DNA from: Deltaproteobacteria bacterium
GTDB lineage: Bacteria > Myxococcota > Myxococcia > Myxococcales > 40CM-4-68-19
Assembly: GCA_005879315.1 (NCBI GenBank)
Contig: VBLC01000066.1
Coordinates: forward strand, 1 to 51,154
Length of the DNA: 51,154 nucleotides
Reading direction: 5' to 3'
Position 1 is the stretch's first letter, and the number at the start of each line of letters is the position of its first letter. Below the pieces are notes generated by a model, which worked only from the letters and a program-made list of their open reading frames with translations, made no database searches and was not told the origin of the DNA. This document shows, one piece after another, positions 25,136 through 35,600 of the stretch. The translations under genes and the position numbers were made by a program.

Positions 25136-28132
25136 ATGGGATGCTTGCAGAAGTCCTGTCGCCACGCCGCAGCAGCGGCGCTGATGTTCTTGCTGGCCGG
25201 GACGGCACAGGCCCAGGTCAGCACCGCCACCATCCAGGGCCATGTCAGAAGCGGCGGGGACCCTGCGCCGGCCGGCTTGAGCGTCGTCGCCGTCAGCAAG
25301 GAAAGCGGATTCGAGTACAAGACCGCCACGCTGCAGGACGGCAGCTATACGATCACCGGCTTGCCGCCCGACGAATACGAGATCCGCATCACGGACCCGA
25401 ACGGCGTCGCCAAGAGCGAGCCCATCACACTGGCCGTGGGCGACACCGCGTCGGTCGACCTCGCTCTCACTCCATCGGAGCGCAAGACGGGGACCGAGGA
25501 GATCACGGTCGTCGGCACGCGACGGCGCAAGGCGGTGAAGAACTCGGAGGTCGGCACCAACGTCCCTCCAGTCCTGATCGAGGGTCTGCCGCAGACCACC
25601 CACAACTTCCTGGCCGCGGCCGACCTGGCGCCCGGCGTGGTCTTCGAGCAGGACCAGGCCACCGGCAGCACCAGCATCAAAGCCGGCGCGCAGAATCACG
25701 ACAACGTCAACGTGTTCATCGACGGCGTCAGCCAGAAGAACAACATCCTCCGCGGAGGCGTGGTCGGGCAGGACTCGAGCCGCGGCAACCCGTTCCCCCA
25801 GTCGGCGGTCAAGGAATTCAAGGTCATCACGCAGAACTACAAGGCCGAGTTCGACCAGGTGAGCAGCGCGGCCATCACCGCCGTCACCAAGTCGGGCACG
25901 AACGAAGTGCACGGCGACGTCTATTTCGACCGCGCCGAGACTGCCTGGCGATCCAAGTCGCCGCTGGAGATCCAGAGGGAACAGCAGGGGCAACTCCTCT
26001 TGCCCTCGAACAAGAACGAGTTTGGAGTCAGCCTGGGTGGCCCGATCCAGAAGGACGCCGTCAACTTCTTCCTCGCCTATGACGGCAAGACCATCGGCGA
26101 CTCCCGGCAGGTGATCCCGAGGAACCTGGACAAGCTCCCTGCCAACGCCGGGATCGTGCCTCAGCTCGCGAAGCAGGGCGGCTCCTACGTCGACAGCTTC
26201 AACGAGCACCTCATCTTCGGCAAGGTGAACGCAGAGCTCGACCACGAGAGGAGGCTGACGCTTTCGACGACGGTGCGGCTCGAGTCGGATCACATCCCCG
26301 AAGACCTGAACCTGAGCGCGCCCGGAAACGACAAGAACCGCACCAACAACGAGTTCAGGATCGATGCCTTCCACGAGTGGAATCTCGGCAACGAGCTGGT
26401 GTCCGAGACCAGGCTCGATTACCAGAATGCTTATTGGAAGCCGCAGTCGAACCTCAACGCGCCCGAGATCAGGTACAGGGTCTCCACGGCCTCTGGGGCG
26501 ACGGTCGACAGCGGCGGCGACGTGATCCTCACGGGCGGTTCGCCCGACAACCAGGTGCGCGGGCAGAGAGGTTTCACCCTCTCCCAGAGCCTGGCCTACG
26601 CGGGGCTCGCGCAACACGTCTTCAAGGGCGGAGCGAAGCTCGCCTACCTCAATTACGACCTCTCCGGAACCTCGCGCGGCGTCGACGTCGTCACTACCCT
26701 CATCGACCCCAGCACGGGAGTTCCTTTCTACGACCCCGCCACCGGGACGTGCACCGGAACCAACGTCATCAACGGCGGCAACAACAGCGACCAGTGCAAG
26801 ATCGACCGGGCACTCGCTCCGACGTCGGTGAGCATCAACAACGGCCAGATCGGCATCTTTGCGCAGGACGACTGGGATCTCACCAGCCAGCTCCAGCTCA
26901 ACCTGGGCGTGCGCTGGGATGTCGAGACCAACATGCTCAACAATGGCTACGTGACCCCCGCGGATCGGGTCGCGATCCTCAACGCACCCGACACCCGGAC
27001 CTTCACGGGTCAAACGGCGGCACCAGGTCAGACCTACGCGCAGTCGCTCGCCAAGGGCGGAATCAACATCGCGGACTACATCGCTGATGGTCATTCGCGA
27101 AAGACGTACCTGGGAGCGATCGCGCCGCGCCTGGGAGCCTCCTTTGACGTCCTGGGCGACAAGAACACCGTGGTATTCGGCGGCTATGGGCGCTCCTATG
27201 ACCGCATCATGGCCAACCACGCGCTCGACGAGATGCAAAAGAACCAGCAGCCCAAAGGTGAAATCTGGCTCATCCGGAACGACTTCAAGATGCCTTACAC
27301 CGATCAGTTCAGCGTGGGCGTTCGCCAGGCTGTGTGGCTGCTCAACCTCGAGGCCGTCGTCAGCGAACTGGACGGGAAGAACCAGTTCCAGTGGTTCAGC
27401 GGCAATCGCGACTTGAATGGCGGGTACGCGACGCAGAGTGTCGTCGACCCGCTCTGGGGCGGCCCGGCCGGATACGGGTCGCTGATCCTGGGCGACTTCA
27501 TCGGAGAGACCCGCACGCGCCAGCTGATGCTGAAAGTGGAGAAGCCCTACACGAGGCTCTCGGGGTGGACCGTGGCGGCCGCCTACACTTTCTCCGACGC
27601 GCAGACCAAGCATCGGGAGTGGAATGACGACATCTTCGATTGGACCTACGGCAGGACGGCCGCCGATCGGCCGTGGAATACCTCGCGCCTCGTCGACAAG
27701 CACCGCCTGGTCCTCGCGGCCTTGGCCGACAACCTGCTGCCGTGGGGCTTCGTACTCTCGAGCAAGTTCACCTACGGCAGCGGTATCCCGCGGCGTGTCG
27801 TAGGCTGTCCGTTCGTCGGCGCCAACCCGTGTGACATCGCGAACGGAGGTGCGGTGGCCCTGCTGGCGGATTCGCCGGCGTTCAAGCAGTTCGATCTGAG
27901 CTTGGCGAAGCGATTCGGCACCGGGCCCGGGGCGTTCGAGGTCCGTGCGGATGTCTTCAACATGTTCGACTGGAACAACGAAACCTATGACACCAACGCT
28001 TGGGGTGGCGTGGGCGTGGCTGCGGGAAAACCGGCCAACTCGCTTGGTCTGGACAACCTCGACCTCAACAAACCGATCGGGATTCGCGGACCGACGCGCA
28101 CCTTGAAGCTCGCAGCGAGTTATAGCTTCTAG
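25136..28132 (+). CDS. TonB-dependent receptor, Oar-like, for glucan oligosaccharides
   Basis: 998 residues, outer membrane. The start is ATG 25136, preceded by GGGAGG; a TTG 21 bases upstream is open but has no ribosome site. A signal peptide ends near residue 27 (GTAQA). Residues about 28-110 form a carboxypeptidase-regulatory-like beta domain (GHVRSGG to LPPDEYEIRI). A TonB-box-like EEITVVGT and a plug domain follow (VFIDGVSQKNN, AITAVTKSGTNEVHGDVYF), then a large barrel ending KLAASYSF with the terminal Phe. Position between the repressor and glycoside hydrolase genes points to carbohydrate import. No SusD partner is present. Confidence 0.93.
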   Translation: MGCLQKSCRHAAAAALMFLLAGTAQAQVSTATIQGHVRSGGDPAPAGLSVVAVSKESGFEYKTATLQDGSYTITGLPPDEYEIRITDPNGVAKSEPITLAVGDTASVDLALTPSERKTGTEEITVVGTRRRKAVKNSEVGTNVPPVLIEGLPQTTHNFLAAADLAPGVVFEQDQATGSTSIKAGAQNHDNVNVFIDGVSQKNNILRGGVVGQDSSRGNPFPQSAVKEFKVITQNYKAEFDQVSSAAITAVTKSGTNEVHGDVYFDRAETAWRSKSPLEIQREQQGQLLLPSNKNEFGVSLGGPIQKDAVNFFLAYDGKTIGDSRQVIPRNLDKLPANAGIVPQLAKQGGSYVDSFNEHLIFGKVNAELDHERRLTLSTTVRLESDHIPEDLNLSAPGNDKNRTNNEFRIDAFHEWNLGNELVSETRLDYQNAYWKPQSNLNAPEIRYRVSTASGATVDSGGDVILTGGSPDNQVRGQRGFTLSQSLAYAGLAQHVFKGGAKLAYLNYDLSGTSRGVDVVTTLIDPSTGVPFYDPATGTCTGTNVINGGNNSDQCKIDRALAPTSVSINNGQIGIFAQDDWDLTSQLQLNLGVRWDVETNMLNNGYVTPADRVAILNAPDTRTFTGQTAAPGQTYAQSLAKGGINIADYIADGHSRKTYLGAIAPRLGASFDVLGDKNTVVFGGYGRSYDRIMANHALDEMQKNQQPKGEIWLIRNDFKMPYTDQFSVGVRQAVWLLNLEAVVSELDGKNQFQWFSGNRDLNGGYATQSVVDPLWGGPAGYGSLILGDFIGETRTRQLMLKVEKPYTRLSGWTVAAAYTFSDAQTKHREWNDDIFDWTYGRTAADRPWNTSRLVDKHRLVLAALADNLLPWGFVLSSKFTYGSGIPRRVVGCPFVGANPCDIANGGAVALLADSPAFKQFDLSLAKRFGTGPGAFEVRADVFNMFDWNNETYDTNAWGGVGVAAGKPANSLGLDNLDLNKPIGIRGPTRTLKLAASYSF

Positions 28133-28148
28133 TCGACGCATCCAACCG

Positions 28149-28184
28149 CCCGCGCAGGTGCCCTCCTTCGGGCGCCTGCGCGGG
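28149..28184 (+). terminator. strong hairpin after the TonB receptor
   Basis: A 15-base-pair stem (28149-28163 with 28170-28184, one G-T wobble) and a six-base loop, TCCTTC, start 16 bases after the receptor stop. No T-run follows. It may be a leaky terminator or an RNA-stabilising element that sets receptor mRNA above the downstream genes, which otherwise lack their own promoter. The alternative GTG start for the next gene at 28184 would lie on its last base. Confidence 0.55.
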
Positions 28185-28201
28185 TGCACTCCCTCCAGCC
28201 C

Positions 28202-29671
28202 ATGACTCAGGGAAAAAGCGCACCGCGGTCGCCGCCACCTCCCCTCGGGCGCCGCGATCTGCTCGCGGCCTTTCTCGCGGTGCCGCTTTCAGCCTGCCGG
28301 AGGAACGGCGCCCCGGCGCCTGTGAATAATCCGCCCTTGGCCGCCGACGCCTTGCTCACCGATCTCGAGCGCCGCGCCTTCGACTTCTTCTGGGAGACCA
28401 CCGACCCCGCCACCGGTCTGACCTTGGACCGCTGGCCCGCGCCGTCCTTCTCCAGCATCGCGGCGGTGGGTTTCGCCCTCAGCGGCTACGTCGTGGGCGC
28501 CCAGCGGGGCTTCATCACCCGCGAACAGGCGCGGGCCCGCGTGCTCGACACGGTCCGCTTCTTCCACGACGCGCCCCAAGGCAGCGCTACGACGGGCGTC
28601 ACCGGCTACAAGGGCTTCTTCTACCATTTCCTCGACACCAAGACTGGCACTCGCTTCCGTGACTGCGAGCTGTCCACCATCGATACCACGCTGCTTCTCG
28701 CGGGCATGCTGCATTGCCAGGCATGGTTCGACGGGATCGACGCGGACGAGACGCTGATCCGGACGCTGGTGGACGACATCTACGGCCGCGCCGACTGGTC
28801 CTGGTTTCAAGTGCGCTCCCCATGGGTGGCCATGGGCTGGACTCCGGAGCAAGGTTTCTCCGGCTACGACTGGAAGGGCTACAACGAGGCCTCGATCCTC
28901 TACCTGCTCGCCATGGGTTCGCCCACACATGCGGTCGGCGCGGACGCCTGGGCCGCCTGGACGAGCACCTACGAGAATTTGCCGCATTCCGGTTGGGTGA
29001 CCGAGTACGGACAGACGTACTTGCGCTTTCCTCCATTGTTCGGCCATCAGTTCACGCAGTGCTGGGTGGACATGCGCGGCTTGACCGATGCGTACATGAA
29101 GAGCAAGGGCGTCGACTACTTCGAGAACTCGCGGCGCGCCACGTACGCGCAGCAGGGCTACGCGATCGCGAACCCCGAGGGCTGGGCCGGATACGGGCGC
29201 GACGTCTGGGGCGTCAGTGCCTGCGACGGTCCGGCCGACGTCATCCGATCCTTCAACGGCAAGCAGCGCCAGTTTCACGGCTACGCTGGCCGGGGCATGG
29301 GCGGACCCTCCACCTATGACGACGGCACCATCGCTCCCTACGGCGCTGGCTCGTCGGTGGTCTTCGCGCCGGAGATCGCTCTACCGGCGCTGGCCGCGAT
29401 GTATGAGCGCTACGGACGGGCCATCTACGGGCGCTACGGCTTCTATGCTTTCAACCAGAGCTTCAACTTCAGCGACGTTCAGCTCTCCAATGGCCGGCTG
29501 GTGCCGGGTCTGGGATGGGTCAATACGGATTTCCTGGGCATCGAGCTAGGGCCGCTCCTGGCGATGATCGCCAACTATCGCGGGGAGCTCGTCTGGAAGA
29601 GCATGCGCCAGCACCCCGCCATCAAGCGCGGCCTCTTGCGCGCAGGCTTCACCGGCGGATGGCTGGGGTGA
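28202..29671 (+). CDS. GH144-type endo-beta-1,2-glucanase-like lipoprotein
   Basis: 489 residues from ATG 28202 (an in-frame GTG at 28184 sits on the hairpin). The N-terminus has a twin-arginine pair (GRRDLLAAFLAVPLSAC) and a lipobox with Cys32, so it is exported, perhaps by Tat, and lipid-anchored. The body is the (alpha/alpha)6 'glycoamylase' domain (PF10091): FDFFWETTDPATGLTLDRW, FYHFLDTKTGTRF, STIDTTLLLAGML, GYNEASILYLLAMGSPTH and YGFYAFNQSFN. Characterised members of this group (GH144) cut beta-1,2-glucan internally. That fits the phosphorylase further down. Its last four bases overlap the binding-protein start (GTGA). Confidence 0.88.
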   Translation: MTQGKSAPRSPPPPLGRRDLLAAFLAVPLSACRRNGAPAPVNNPPLAADALLTDLERRAFDFFWETTDPATGLTLDRWPAPSFSSIAAVGFALSGYVVGAQRGFITREQARARVLDTVRFFHDAPQGSATTGVTGYKGFFYHFLDTKTGTRFRDCELSTIDTTLLLAGMLHCQAWFDGIDADETLIRTLVDDIYGRADWSWFQVRSPWVAMGWTPEQGFSGYDWKGYNEASILYLLAMGSPTHAVGADAWAAWTSTYENLPHSGWVTEYGQTYLRFPPLFGHQFTQCWVDMRGLTDAYMKSKGVDYFENSRRATYAQQGYAIANPEGWAGYGRDVWGVSACDGPADVIRSFNGKQRQFHGYAGRGMGGPSTYDDGTIAPYGAGSSVVFAPEIALPALAAMYERYGRAIYGRYGFYAFNQSFNFSDVQLSNGRLVPGLGWVNTDFLGIELGPLLAMIANYRGELVWKSMRQHPAIKRGLLRAGFTGGWLG

Positions 29672-30915
29672 GGGTCGTCGCGGCCGCCCTCTGTGCCGCA
29701 GCCTGCGCTCGCGACGATGCTCGCGTTCTCCACTTCTGGGCCATGGGCCGCGAGGGCGAAGTCGCGTCGGAATTGCTCGGGGCCTTCGAGCGCGAGAACC
29801 CGGGCCTGCGCGTTCGCGTCGAGCAGCTGCCCTTCACGGCAGCCCACGAGAAGCTGCTCACCGCGTACGCCGGCGACGCCACCCCGGACATCGCGCAGAT
29901 GGGCAACACCTGGCTCCCCGAATTCGTCGCCCTCGATGCGGTCGTGCCGCTCGACGATCGCCTACGCGCTTCGGCCCAGGTGGATCTCGCCGACTTCGAT
30001 CCGGGAATCGTGGCCACCAACGTCATCGAGGGGCGGCAGTACGGCGTGCCTTGGTACGTGGACACCCGCGTGCTTTTCTACCGCCGCGACCTGCTCGCCC
30101 AGGCCGGCTTCGACGCTCCGCCGCGCGACTGGGACGAATGGCTGCGCATGCAGGTCGCCGTCAAGCAGCGCGTGGGGCCCGACCGCTACGCGGTGCTCCT
30201 GCCGCTCAACGAGTACGAGCAGCTGGTGGCGCTGTGGCTACAGCAGGGCGAGCCGCTCTTGCGCGACGGCAACCGCTTCGGAAACTTCCGCAGCGCGGGC
30301 TTCGCGCACGCGCTGGAGTTCTATCTTTCGATGTTCGAGAGGCACCTCGCGCCGCCGGTCACCAACAACGACGTCGCCAACGTCTGGAACGAGTTCGCCC
30401 GCGGCTACTTCAGCTTCTTCATCACCGGCCCCTGGCAGATCGGTGAGCTCAAGCGGCGCCTGCCTCCCGAGCTGCAGTCGTCGTGGATGACGGCGCCCTT
30501 GCCCGGTCCGCACGGGCCCGGCGCGTCGAGCGCAGGCGGCTGCAGCCTCGCCATCTTCCGGCGCTCGACGCGGATGGATGCGGCCTGGAAGCTCGTCGAG
30601 TTCCTCTCGCGCCCGGCAGTGCAGCAGGAGTTCTACCGGCTCAGCGGCAACCTTCCGGCGCGGCGCTCGGCCTGGGCCGCCCCGGCGCTGGCGCACGATC
30701 CGTACGCCCGCGCCTTCCGCGATCAGCTCGACCGGGTCCGCCCGATCCCCCAGGTGCCGGAGTGGGAGCGCATTGCCACCGAGCTCCGGTTAGTGATGGA
30801 GATGGTGGTGCGCGGTGACATCCCCAAAGCCCGGGTGGCGCAGGAGATGGATGCGCGCGCCGACCTGATCCTCGAGAAACGCCGCTGGATGCTCGAGAGA
30901 AGGGCGCATCGATGA
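29668..30915 (+). CDS. ABC sugar-binding lipoprotein (extracellular family 1)
   Basis: About 415 residues from GTG 29668, which overlaps the GH144 stop; ATG 29659 is an alternative. A very short signal with a lipobox-like AAAC (Cys13) suggests a lipoprotein. The two-lobe binding-protein fold is clear: VLHFWAMGREGEVASELLGA, TPDIAQMGNTWLPEF, YGVPWYVDTRVLFYRRDLL, GYFSFFITGPWQIGELKR. Clustering with two permeases and phosphorylase predicts binding of sophoro-oligosaccharides. The end overlaps the first permease by ATGA. Confidence 0.92.
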   Translation: MRVVAAALCAAACARDDARVLHFWAMGREGEVASELLGAFERENPGLRVRVEQLPFTAAHEKLLTAYAGDATPDIAQMGNTWLPEFVALDAVVPLDDRLRASAQVDLADFDPGIVATNVIEGRQYGVPWYVDTRVLFYRRDLLAQAGFDAPPRDWDEWLRMQVAVKQRVGPDRYAVLLPLNEYEQLVALWLQQGEPLLRDGNRFGNFRSAGFAHALEFYLSMFERHLAPPVTNNDVANVWNEFARGYFSFFITGPWQIGELKRRLPPELQSSWMTAPLPGPHGPGASSAGGCSLAIFRRSTRMDAAWKLVEFLSRPAVQQEFYRLSGNLPARRSAWAAPALAHDPYARAFRDQLDRVRPIPQVPEWERIATELRLVMEMVVRGDIPKARVAQEMDARADLILEKRRWMLERRAHR

Positions 30916-31790
30916 AGCCGAGGCAAGCGGCCTGGCTGTTCGTGGCGCCCGCGCTCCTCGCGATCGCGGTGTTCTTCGTGGTGCCGGTGGCGGCAGCGCT
31001 GGTGATGAGCGGGACCGACTTCGACATCTACGCGCTGGCGGACCTGCGCAACGTGCGCTTCATCTGGCTCGACAACTACCTCCAGCTGCTCCAGAGGCCG
31101 CTGTTCTGGCAGGCGCTGCTCAACACGCTCTTCTTCGTGGTGGTCGGCGTGCCGCTGTCCGTTGCCGTCTCGCTGGTGGCGGCGCTCTTGCTCAACTCGC
31201 CCCTGGCGCTTTTCAAGGGCTTCCATCGCACCGCGCTCTTCGTGCCGGTGGTGGCCACGCTCGCGGCGGTGGCGGTGACGTGGCGCTTCCTGCTGCACAC
31301 CCGCTACGGGCTCTTGAACTACGGCCTTTCGTCGTTGGGCTTCTCGCCGATCGACTGGCTGGGCAATCCGCGCTGGGCGATGCCCGCGATCATGCTGCTC
31401 TCGGTGTGGAAGAACTTCGGCTACAACATGATCATCCTGCTCGCGGGCCTGCAGGCGATTCCGGGCGAGCAGTACGAAGCCGCGCGCCTCGACGGCGCCG
31501 GGCCGTTGGCCGTGCTCCGCCACATCACCATTCCGGCGCTCGGGCCGATGCTGCTCATGGTCAGCATCCTCACCATGGCGGCCCACTTCCAGCTCTTTGC
31601 CGAGCCCTACATGATGACCCAGGGCGGTCCGGCGCAGCGCACGGTCACCGTGCTCTATCTGATGTACGAAGAGGGCTTCAAATGGTGGAGCCTGGGCACC
31701 GGTTCGGCGGTGGCCTTCGTGCTCTTCCTCTTCATGTTCGGGTTCACCGTCCTGCAAGTAACGGTGTCGCGGCGCTGGGGGACGGCATGA
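30912..31790 (+). CDS. ABC sugar permease, MalF-type
   Basis: A 292-residue inner-membrane permease with six predicted TM segments, first at about residues 8-28 (WLFVAPALLAIAVFFVVPVA). The cytoplasmic EAA loop that contacts the ATPase reads YEAARLDGAGPLAVLRHITI. The start overlaps the binding protein and the stop overlaps the second permease, each by ATGA, so the three are made together. No ATPase gene is in the operon; a shared MsmX/UgpC-type ATPase encoded elsewhere is the usual solution. Confidence 0.94.
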   Translation: MKPRQAAWLFVAPALLAIAVFFVVPVAAALVMSGTDFDIYALADLRNVRFIWLDNYLQLLQRPLFWQALLNTLFFVVVGVPLSVAVSLVAALLLNSPLALFKGFHRTALFVPVVATLAAVAVTWRFLLHTRYGLLNYGLSSLGFSPIDWLGNPRWAMPAIMLLSVWKNFGYNMIILLAGLQAIPGEQYEAARLDGAGPLAVLRHITIPALGPMLLMVSILTMAAHFQLFAEPYMMTQGGPAQRTVTVLYLMYEEGFKWWSLGTGSAVAFVLFLFMFGFTVLQVTVSRRWGTA

Positions 31791-32608
31791 GGGCGCGCCT
31801 CGGCTTCCTCGGGGTCAACGCTGCGCTGGCCCTGCTGGCGGCGCTCACCCTCTTCCCGCTCGCCTGGATGATCTCTGCGTCCTTGATGGCTCCCGGCGAG
31901 GCGAACAACTATCCGCCGCCCCTGCTGCCGACCTCCGCCACACTGGAGAACTACCGGGTGCTGTTTGCCGAGCACGGCCTCGTCCGGCAGGTCTTCAACA
32001 GCCTGCTGATCTCGCTCTTCGCCACCTTGTTGTCGTTGGCCTTCAACCTGAGCGCGGGCTACGCGTTTGCCAAGCTGCGCTTCTGGGGGCGTGAGCGCAT
32101 CTTCCGCCTCCTGCTCGGCGCCCTGGTGATCCCGGCGCAGATCACCATGATGCCCCTCTTCTTCATGCTCAAGCGGATGGGGCTGGTGAACACCACGCCC
32201 GGCGTGCTGGTGCCCTGGCTCGCGAGCGTGGTCGGCATCTACCTGGTGCGGGAGTACGCGCGGTCGATCCCCGACGAGCTCCTCGAGGCGGCGCGCATGG
32301 ACGGCGCGGGAGAGGGGCGCATCTTCCTCAAGGTGGTGCTGCCGCTCTTGAAGCCCATCATGGTGACCCTGGCCGTGCTCGCCTTCATGCTCTCCTGGAA
32401 CGACTTCATGTGGCCCCTCGTCGTGCTGACCGATCGCGAGATGCAGACCTTGCCGGTCGCGCTCGCCACCTTGTCGCGCGAGCACGTGCAGGACGTCGAG
32501 CTGATGATGGCCGGCGCCGTCATCACGGTGCTGCCGGTGCTCCTCATCTTCTTCGCCCTGCAGCGGTACTACATGCAGGGCCTGCTGGCAGGGAGCGTGA
32601 AGGGATGA
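31787..32608 (+). CDS. ABC sugar permease, MalG-type
   Basis: 273 residues from ATG 31787 (ATGA overlap with MalF-type gene). TM1 is residues 8-30. The EAA loop is LEAARMDGAGEGRIFLKVVL. The end has the usual LQRYYMQGLLAGSVKG of MalG-type sugar permeases. It forms a heterodimeric pore with the preceding permease to take oligosaccharides into the cytoplasm, where the GH94 enzyme acts. Its stop overlaps the next gene by ATGA. Confidence 0.94.
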   Translation: MRARLGFLGVNAALALLAALTLFPLAWMISASLMAPGEANNYPPPLLPTSATLENYRVLFAEHGLVRQVFNSLLISLFATLLSLAFNLSAGYAFAKLRFWGRERIFRLLLGALVIPAQITMMPLFFMLKRMGLVNTTPGVLVPWLASVVGIYLVREYARSIPDELLEAARMDGAGEGRIFLKVVLPLLKPIMVTLAVLAFMLSWNDFMWPLVVLTDREMQTLPVALATLSREHVQDVELMMAGAVITVLPVLLIFFALQRYYMQGLLAGSVKG

Positions 32609-35600
32609 TCGCGGCGCCCCTGATGCTGGCAGTGCTCTTGGAAAGCGCGCCGGCCGCAGCCGGCGAGCGCGTGATCGCGGACGCTCGCGACGCTTCCGCA
32701 TGGAAGGCTCTCGGGTCCGAGCAGGTGGAGGCCGCGCTCCGGCGCGACGCCGATGGCAGCCTGTGCCTGGAGTACGACTTCCGCTCCGTCTCGGGCTATG
32801 CGGTCATGAGGCGTTCAATGCCCGTCCAATGGCCGCGCGCATTCGCTTTGCGGGTGCGGATCAAAGGGCGCGGCGGCGTGAACGACTTCCAGCTCAAGCT
32901 GGTGGACGCGAGCGGCGACAATGTCTGGTGGGTAAACCGGCCGGGCTATGTCACGCCGCGGGCACTGACCGATGTCACCTTCAAGGAGAGACACTTCAGC
33001 TTCGCCTGGGGACCCACCGCCGACAAGGCGCTGGCGCGCACCGAGACCCTGGAGCTCGCGGTGGCGGCGGGGCGCGACCGCGGCAAGGGCGCGCTGTGCA
33101 TCGCGGAGGTGGGGCTCAAGGAGCGCGAGCCCGATCCAGCCGTCTGGCCGGAGCCTCTCGCACACACGCGCGGTCGCACGCTCGAGCTCGATCTGCTCCG
33201 GCTGCGCGAGCTCAACGGGCTGGTGCTGCAGTGGCCCGTGCCAGTGCGGCGGGTGAACTACGACGTGCTGGCGTCGCCGGATGCGCGACGGTGGACGGTG
33301 CTGCGCCGCGTGCGCGGCAGCTCGGGCGGCTTCGACGCGCTCTACCTCCCGGAGAGCGAGGCGCGCCACTTGAAGATTCGCGCGCTGGATGCGGCGGCGC
33401 CTTTGCGCGTCGACCTGCGCGACAGCAAGACGTGGCCCGACTTCAACGCCGTCCTGTCCGAGCTCGCACGTCACGCGCCGCGCGGCCACGTCCCCCGAGC
33501 GTTCCTCGGCGAGCAGAACTACTGGGCGCTGGTGGGAGTTGCCGGGGGCGGTGAGCGCTCGGGGCTGCTGAGCGAGGATGGCGCGCTGGAGCTCGGGCGA
33601 GGCGGCTTCAGCGCGGAGCCGGCCGTCCTGGCCGGGGGGCAGCTCGTGGGTTGGGCCGACGTGCAGATCGTCCATTCGCTGCGCGAAGGACATCTGCCCA
33701 TGCCGGAAGTGCACTGGCGGCACGGCTTGTTCGCCCTCGACATCGCGGCAGCAGCCGAGGGGCGGCCTTCAGCGCCGCAGATCCTGGCGCGGTACGCGCT
33801 GACCAACACCTCCGGCTCGGTGCGCGCCTTCACACTGCTCCTGGCCGTGCGCCCCTGGCAGGTGAACCCACCGCAGCAGTTCCTCAACACGCCGGGCGGC
33901 GCGAGTCGTATCGACCGGATGCGGTGGCGGGCGCCGCGGCTGACAGTGAACGACGGCAAGGAGCTGACCTTCGCCGAGGCGCCAGGTCGCGTGACCGCCC
34001 TGCCCTTTGCAGGCGGCATCGACCTGCGCCCGCTGCGCGACGCCCAGGCCCTGCACGATCTCGCGGATGAGCAGGGCCACGCCTCGGCGCTGCTTCAGTG
34101 GGAGCTGATGCTGCAGCCGGGCGAGACGCGCGTGCTCCGCTGGAGCGCGCCGCTCCGTGCCGATCCCGGGTCCGCTGCTGTGCAGCCGATCGACGAGCGC
34201 ATGGACCAGGTGGCCGCAGACTGGCGAGCGCGCCTCGGCAAGATGGAGCTGACCTTGCCTGCGTCTTCGCGGCAGGTGGTGGACACGCTGCGGACGGCGC
34301 ACGCGTACATCCTGATCTCGCGGGACCGCGCCGCGCTCGAACCGGGTACGCGCTCGTATGCGCGATTCTGGATTCGCGACGGCGCGATGATGGCCGCGGG
34401 CCTCTTGCGCCTGGGCGAGCTCGACGCTGCGCGCGACTGCGTGGACTGGTTCGCCGGATTCGTCTTTGCCTCGGGCAAGGTGCCGTGCTGCGTGGATGCG
34501 CGCGGGGCAGACCCCGTGGTCGAGAACGACAGCCACGGCGAGTACCTCTACGCGGTGGCCGAGGTGTGGCGGCACTCGAGGGACAAGGCCTTCTTGGCCC
34601 GACACTGGGAGGTCGTGCAGCGGGTCGTCGCCTGGCTCGAGGGCTTGCGCCAGAGCACGCGCACCGCAGCGTTCACGGCGGGGAACCCGGCGAGCCTCCG
34701 CGGCCTTTTGCCTCCTTCCATCAGCCACGAGGGCTACTCGGACAAGCCCGCCTTCTCCTATTGGGACGACTTCTGGGCGCTGCGCGGCTACAAGGACGCG
34801 GTCGTCATCGCCCAGGGCCTGGGCCAGACCGCGCGGGCGACGCAGTGGGCGCAGTGGCGCGACGAGTTCCAGGCCGAGCTCGCGCAGTCGATCGAGGCCT
34901 CCGCCGCGCGCTTCGGCATGGACGCCATCGCCGGCGCCGCTGACCGCGGAGACTTCGACCCGACCTCGACGTCGGTGGCGCTCGATCCCGCGCAGGCGCG
35001 CGTCTCACCCCAAATCTTGAAATCCACCTTCGAGCACTACTGGCAGGAGGCCCGGCAGCGCGCTGAGGGAACGCGCCCGTGGAAGGACTACACGCCCTAC
35101 GAGCTGCGCAATGTGGGGGTGCTGGTGCGGATGGGTCAGCCAAGTCGCGCACACGAACTTCTCAAATTCTTCATGCATGACCGGCGGCCGGAGGGCTGGA
35201 ATCAGTGGGCCGAGGTCGTGCTGCGAAATCCCCGCGAGCCGGCGTTCCTCGGCGACATGCCGCATGCCTGGGTCGCCTCGGACTACCTGCGCTCGGTGCT
35301 CGACATGTTCGCCTACCAGCGGGAGGAGGACGACGCCTTGGTGCTAGGCGCGGGTCTGAGCGACGAGTGGATCGCTTCCGGTGTCGCCGTGAAGAGCATG
35401 TCGACGGCGCAGGGTGCGCTCAGCTACGCGCTCACGCCCTCGGGAAGCGGCATCCGTCTCGAGTTGGCCGGCGGGCTCTTGCCGCCTCGAGGCGGAGTGC
35501 GCTTCGCCTGGCCGCTGGCCGGTCCGTTGCCGAGGGCGCGTCACGACGGCGCCGAGCTCCCGTGGACCGGCCGCGAGCTGGTCCTTCCCAGAGGACCCGC

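Noticed and set aside
25106-28189. Open frame of over 1,000 codons on the minus strand, antisense to the TonB receptor
   Set aside because: It is the complement of a clear receptor gene. High GC content keeps the antisense frame open; the translation is Arg/Val/Asp-rich with no family signature.
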